Shown here one piece after another: positions 60,528 to 64,000 of a stretch of 64,000 nt of DNA. The notes below the pieces were generated by a model, which saw only the letters and a program-made list of their open reading frames with translations, made no database searches and had not been told where the DNA came from. The stretch comes from Pukyongiella litopenaei (GTDB taxonomy: Bacteria > Pseudomonadota > Alphaproteobacteria > Rhodobacterales > Rhodobacteraceae). Both the position numbers and the translations under genes were made by a program. The DNA lies in NCBI RefSeq assembly GCF_003008555.2, contig NZ_CP027665.1:2232001-2296000 (forward strand), given 5' to 3'. Every line of letters begins with the position of its first letter. Position 1 is the first letter of the stretch.

Positions 60528-61055
60528 ATGCTGAAACGTCTCGCCGTAGCGGCGCTTGTGGCAACCCCGGCCCTCGCGGATCCGGGCGGAACGCTCAACC
60601 CCGAGGAAATGACCATCGGCCGGATGATAGACAACATCCGCAACGGTGAAACCGACATGCCGACCTGCATGACAGGCTATTTCATCACCAAGAGCGGCCG
60701 CCACGTCATGGCGCGCGAAGTGTTCGAAGCCTGCGCCGAAGCCGGATACACCGGTGCGATGACATGGATGAGCCAGCTGGACAACAATGGGCTGGGCGGC
60801 GAATACAATCCCGAAGCGGCGGCAGAATGGGACCGGCGCGCGGCCCAAGCAGGCGACCCGGTTGGGCAGTTCAACCTCGGTCTCAACATGATCCGGGGCC
60901 ACGGGGTGAGGCGCGACGTGGCACAGGGGCGACGGCTGATAGACGCCGCCGCTGCGACCGGTTTGCCAATTGCGCGGCGGATGCAGGCATCGGGCTATGA
61001 CCCTGACGAAGTGACGCCGGATGCGGATAACTGGAAATACGCGCCGCTATTCTGA
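60528..61055 (+). CDS. Exported Sel1-repeat protein
   Basis: A 175-residue protein: a signal peptide (LKRLAVAALVATPALADPGG), then one clear Sel1-like/TPR repeat (AAEWDRRAAQAGDPVGQFNL, NMIRGHGVRRDVAQGRRLID) with a partial second before it. It may be a scaffold in the periplasm for the quinoprotein system. An AGGAGG site precedes the ATG. The function is inferred from context. Confidence 0.75.
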   Translation: MLKRLAVAALVATPALADPGGTLNPEEMTIGRMIDNIRNGETDMPTCMTGYFITKSGRHVMAREVFEACAEAGYTGAMTWMSQLDNNGLGGEYNPEAAAEWDRRAAQAGDPVGQFNLGLNMIRGHGVRRDVAQGRRLIDAAAATGLPIARRMQASGYDPDEVTPDADNWKYAPLF

Positions 61056-61102
61056 TCCGGCCAACTACGACCTATGTGCAATATCGCCGCCGCGTTCCGG
61101 AC

Positions 61103-61117
61103 CCGATACTATAGCCG
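61103..61117 (+). promoter_or_regulatory. Shared promoter motif of the PQQ cluster, copy 2
   Basis: CCGATACTATAGCCG, 61 bases upstream of the dehydrogenase ATG, matches the motif at 56258 in 13 of 15 positions. The common CCGATACT core and similar distance to the start suggest co-regulation of both units. Confidence 0.45.
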
Positions 61118-61178
61118 GCCGATGATCCCATTTCGCGGCGGATTTCGTTCGGCTCGGTTGGATCAAGGGAGGACGAAG

Positions 61179-62945
61179 ATGAACCGGTTCATGATAACCG
61201 CCACGGCTAGCCTGATTGCGGCGGGCGCCGCGCAGGCGCAGGTGACGGAAGACGATCTCAGAAACGACCAGACGATCACCACGCAGATCGTCACCAACGG
61301 GATGGGGCGGCATCTGCAACGTTTCAGCCCGCTCGATACGCTCAACCGCGACAACGTACAGAATCTGGTGGCCGCATGGGCGTTTTCGCTGGGCGGTGAG
61401 AAACAGCGTGGCCAGGAAACCCAACCGCTGATCTATGATGGGGTGATGTATATCACCGGATCATATTCGCGACTTTATGCGATAGATCTGAAGACGGGCA
61501 AGGAGATCTGGCAGTATGATGCGCGCCTGCCTGAAGGCATCCTGCCCTGCTGCGACGTGGTCAACCGAGGCGCGGCCATCTATGGTGACAAGATTTATTT
61601 CGGCACGCTGGATGCGCGTATGGTGGCGCTCGATCTCAAGACCGGAGACGTGGTTTGGCGTGACAAGATCGGCGATTATAAGGCGGGCTACTCTTATACC
61701 GCCGCCCCCCTGATCGTGAACGGGCTGGTGATCAACGGCAATTCCGGCGGCGAATTCGGGATTGTGGGCGAAGTGCAGGCGCGCGACGCCGATACGGGCG
61801 ACATCGTCTGGACCCGGCCGGTAATCGAGGGGCACATGGGCACGCTCAACGGCGAGGAATCGACGATGACCGGGGTGCTGAACGCGACCTGGCCAGGCGA
61901 CATGTGGAAAACCGGCGGCGGGGCGACCTGGCTGGGCGGCTCCTATGACGCGGATACCGACACGCTGGTTTTTGGCGCTGGCAACCCGGCACCGTGGAAC
62001 AGTCATCTGCGTAATGCCGGCGTGCCGACCGATGGCAATTCCGGTGACAACCTCTATGCCGCCAGCCGTATCGGACTGGACCCAGCCACCGGTGAAATCA
62101 AGTGGCATTTCCAGACCACGCCTCGCGAGGGGTGGGATTTCGATGGCGTAAACGAGGTGGTGGCCTTTACCGGAACTGACGGCAACAAGTACTATGCCAC
62201 CGCCGACCGCAACGGGTTCTTCTATGTTCTGAACCGTGAGGACGGATCTTTCGTGGCCGCGCATCCCTTCGTGAAGGACATCAGTTGGGCCGAAGGCATC
62301 GATGACACCGGTCGCCCGATTTACAACGAAGCCAACCGGCCCGGCGATCCAACTGAAGCCGCCGGCGGGAACAAGGGCGAAACCATCTTTGCCGTGCCGT
62401 CCTTCCTCGGCGGTAAGAACTGGATGCCGATGGCCTTCAGCCAAAAGACCGGCCTATTCTATGTGCCCTCTAACGAATGGGGCATGGATATCTGGAACGA
62501 ACCGATCACCTACAAGGCGGGTGCTGCCTATCTTGGTGCGGGTTTCACCATCAAGCCACTGTTCGAGGATTATATCGGGTCGCTCAAGGCAATCGACCCG
62601 CTGACTGGCGAGATCAAATGGGAATTCCAGAACCCCGCGCCGCTCTGGGGCGGCGTGATGACCACTGCCGGCGGACTGGTGTTCACCGGCACCCCTGAAG
62701 GTCGCTTCATCGCCTTTGATGACGAGACCGGAGAGGAGTTGTGGAGCTTCCAGACCGGTTCGGGCATCGTCGGCCAGCCGGTTACCTGGGAACAGGATGG
62801 AGAACAGTATGTTTCGGTCATCTCAGGCTGGGGGGGCGCAGTGCCGCTTTGGGGCGGCGAGGTGGCTAAGCAGGTGAGCTTCCTGAACCAGGGAGGTACG
62901 CTGTGGACCTTCAAGCTGCCGCGCCAGATGGCGGAAAACAACTGA
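61179..62945 (+). CDS. PQQ-dependent alcohol dehydrogenase with lanthanide-type Asp-x-Asp motif
   Basis: A 588-residue periplasmic quinoprotein: signal peptide ([16 protein letters not shown]), then an eight-bladed propeller. The vicinal disulfide Cys124-Cys125 is in [10 protein letters not shown]. The metal and catalytic region reads [10 protein letters not shown]: Asp320 is the catalytic base and Asp322 two residues later is the extra acid that distinguishes lanthanide-dependent XoxF/PedH enzymes from calcium enzymes (Ala or Ser there). It oxidises primary alcohols such as ethanol and passes electrons to PedF. The ATG at 61179 has GGAGGA at 61168-61173. It has its own promoter motif and a downstream terminator. 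Confidence 0.92.
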   Translation: MNRFMITATASLIAAGAAQAQVTEDDLRNDQTITTQIVTNGMGRHLQRFSPLDTLNRDNVQNLVAAWAFSLGGEKQRGQETQPLIYDGVMYITGSYSRLYAIDLKTGKEIWQYDARLPEGILPCCDVVNRGAAIYGDKIYFGTLDARMVALDLKTGDVVWRDKIGDYKAGYSYTAAPLIVNGLVINGNSGGEFGIVGEVQARDADTGDIVWTRPVIEGHMGTLNGEESTMTGVLNATWPGDMWKTGGGATWLGGSYDADTDTLVFGAGNPAPWNSHLRNAGVPTDGNSGDNLYAASRIGLDPATGEIKWHFQTTPREGWDFDGVNEVVAFTGTDGNKYYATADRNGFFYVLNREDGSFVAAHPFVKDISWAEGIDDTGRPIYNEANRPGDPTEAAGGNKGETIFAVPSFLGGKNWMPMAFSQKTGLFYVPSNEWGMDIWNEPITYKAGAAYLGAGFTIKPLFEDYIGSLKAIDPLTGEIKWEFQNPAPLWGGVMTTAGGLVFTGTPEGRFIAFDDETGEELWSFQTGSGIVGQPVTWEQDGEQYVSVISGWGGAVPLWGGEVAKQVSFLNQGGTLWTFKLPRQMAENN

Positions 62946-62965
62946 ACTGCGGCAGGCGGCGACCG

Positions 62966-62989
62966 GGCACGCGCTTTCGTGCGCGTGCC
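62966..62989 (+). terminator. Terminator of the PQQ dehydrogenase gene
   Basis: GGCACGCGC and GCGCGTGCC form a perfect 9-bp stem with a TTTCGT loop, 20 bases after the stop. Only a weak T-rich tail follows. Confidence 0.7.
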
Positions 62990-63107
62990 TGTGCGTTTCT
63001 GCGGCAATAGCGGATGGGGTAATACACGTTTACGCCTTTGGTCGAAGGGAGCCGCCCACCGATCTGTGCTAGGCTGGAGGAAAATCGACAACGTGGAGAT
63101 GACGAAG

Positions 63108-63788
63108 ATGTCAGCGACCGACGATGCAGCGAACGCCCCGCTTCGAGAGGTTCTGGTCATCGACGACCATCCGCTGTTCTGCGAGGCGCTGTCGATGATT
63201 CTGCGCAACGGGCTGGCAGTGCAGAATGTCACCATGACCAACAACCTTCACAATGCGCTTGACGTGCTGAAAACGGGGGTCGTGCCTGATGTGGTGCTGC
63301 TCGACCTGAACCTTCCGGATGTGGACGGGCTGGACGGGTTGGTGCGTCTGAAGATGGCGGTGCCTGAAACCCCGGTGATCGTGGTGTCGTCGTTGTCAGA
63401 AAATCAGATGATCCTGTCCGTGTTGCGCGAAGGCGCAGCAGGGTTCATCCCCAAGGATTCGCCCAAGGAAACCATCACCGAAGCCTTCCGGGTGATCCAG
63501 GCCGGGGAAACCTTTACGCCCGTGGACTATATCGCGCCCGAAGTCGAAGACGGGATCGATGATGACGACGCGGCGGCCCGGCTGGCAACATTGACGCCGC
63601 AGCAGGCCTGCATCTTGCGCCTGATCTGCGAAGGCAAGCTGAACAAGCAGATTGCGTTTGAACTGACGATTGCCGAAACTACCGTCAAGGCGCATATGAC
63701 CGCAATCCTGCGCAAGCTGGGGGTGCACAGCCGCACGCAGGCGGCGCTGGTGGCGCAGAAGGCGAAGTTCGAAACGATCCTGAACTAG
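63108..63788 (+). CDS. LuxR-type response regulator (AgmR/ErdR-like)
   Basis: A 226-residue two-domain regulator. The receiver has Asp19/Asp20 in LVIDDHPLF and the phospho-acceptor Asp66 in VVLLDLNLPDVDG. A LuxR/GerE helix-turn-helix closes the protein (LTPQQACILRLICEGKLNKQ, ETTVKAHMTAILRKLGV). Regulators of this type control PQQ ethanol oxidation in pseudomonads, so this one likely activates the cluster through the shared motifs. The ATG at 63108 has GGAG nine bases upstream; an ATG nine bases earlier is possible. The sensor kinase is not in the window. Confidence 0.88.
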   Translation: MSATDDAANAPLREVLVIDDHPLFCEALSMILRNGLAVQNVTMTNNLHNALDVLKTGVVPDVVLLDLNLPDVDGLDGLVRLKMAVPETPVIVVSSLSENQMILSVLREGAAGFIPKDSPKETITEAFRVIQAGETFTPVDYIAPEVEDGIDDDDAAARLATLTPQQACILRLICEGKLNKQIAFELTIAETTVKAHMTAILRKLGVHSRTQAALVAQKAKFETILN

Positions 63789-63791
63789 GAT

Positions 63792-64000
63792 ATGGTCAAC
63801 CGGACGGGGATCACGGGAACGGAACGCGCGGTGTCCACGGGAAAAGCCCAGCAGCCTGGCTTGCCGGATTTTGGGCGTATCGTCCGGCGCGCGGTCACGT
63901 CGTCTCGCGACCCGGCAGAGGCGTTGCGCGAATTGCGCGATCAGCTTGGATGGGAGAAGTTCGCGCTGGTGACGATTTTTGTCGCGCCGTGCCATCTTTC
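63792..64000 (+). CDS. FIST-domain sensory protein, 3' end outside the window
   Basis: The visible 69 codons read FGRIVRRAVTSSRDPAEALR, then LGWEKFALVTIFVAPCHL, which is the start of a FIST N-terminal domain, a small-molecule sensor found beside PQQ regulators. It begins 3 bases after the response regulator stop and is probably co-transcribed with it. The gene is cut by the window end, so later domains are unknown. Confidence 0.7.
   Translation, partial: MVNRTGITGTERAVSTGKAQQPGLPDFGRIVRRAVTSSRDPAEALRELRDQLGWEKFALVTIFVAPCHL

Overview
The window is high-GC alphaproteobacterial DNA, most likely from a Rhodobacterales (Roseobacter/Rhodobacter-type) genome. The cfa-trgA-trgB-cysK block, the GntR-controlled ABC cluster and the PQQ/ped cluster all fit that group. 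Genus and species cannot be read from the sequence.

Layout. (1) 1-9360 is chromosomal housekeeping: a BCCT transporter cut by the window edge, a class V aminotransferase, cyclopropane synthase, the tellurite-resistance pair trgA-trgB (a GGCT-Nudix fusion), cysK, a large MscS channel and tRNA-Ser(GGA). (2) About 9.4-29.1 kb is an accessory island. It is bounded by two serine-recombinase modules: a DUF2924-recombinase cassette at 10.6-13.0 kb and a recombinase-ParB-RepB operon at 24.1-27.5 kb. Between them lie phage-defence genes: a GHKL ATPase with an unknown partner and a broken vsr, an IS3 element, a truncated DUF1156 methylase, a small nuclease-like gene, a SNF2-type helicase with a DUF3883 tail, and a BrxR/CapW-like WYL regulator. 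Its right end is a pile of breakpoints: parD with a truncated parE, a helicase N-terminus, and a DUF1524 HNH domain fused in frame to a solute-binding protein. (3) 28.5-45.0 kb is a catabolic locus around a GntR regulator. A polyamine-type ABC importer (two of four genes damaged) diverges from an operon for a class III aminotransferase, the GntR regulator, a split transketolase, a dimethylformamidase-like enzyme, a peptide-type ABC importer (last ATPase frameshifted) and an SMP-30 lactonase. Two identical 10-bp palindromes in the divergent promoter region are likely operators. (4) 45.1-47.0 kb is an IS pile-up (IS6 remnant, complete IS3, IS3 remnant). (5) 47.0-50.6 kb holds a Crp/Fnr-type regulator, an outer-membrane transporter-like protein and a sulfatase, followed by integrase and phage-type gene debris. 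(6) 51.6-64.0 kb is a PQQ-dependent alcohol oxidation cluster: a NosR-like flavin/Fe-S membrane protein with ApbE, a PQQ-associated binding protein, cytochrome c550 PedF, the PQQ-associated ABC system and beta-propeller, a quinoprotein dehydrogenase with an Asp-Phe-Asp (lanthanide-type) metal motif, a LuxR response regulator and the start of a FIST protein.

How it works together. The right-hand cluster looks like an intact periplasmic alcohol-oxidation module with its own electron carriers and regulator. The catabolic locus would import and dismantle an unidentified nitrogen-containing compound, but both of its importers carry apparent lesions. The defence island looks like two partly deleted restriction-type systems joined by an IS3 element, carried between recombinase modules. 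Four apparent point lesions (three stop gains and one single-base loss) outside the big junctions suggest real decay, although sequencing error cannot be excluded from sequence alone. No CRISPR array, rRNA, riboswitch or replication origin was recognised.
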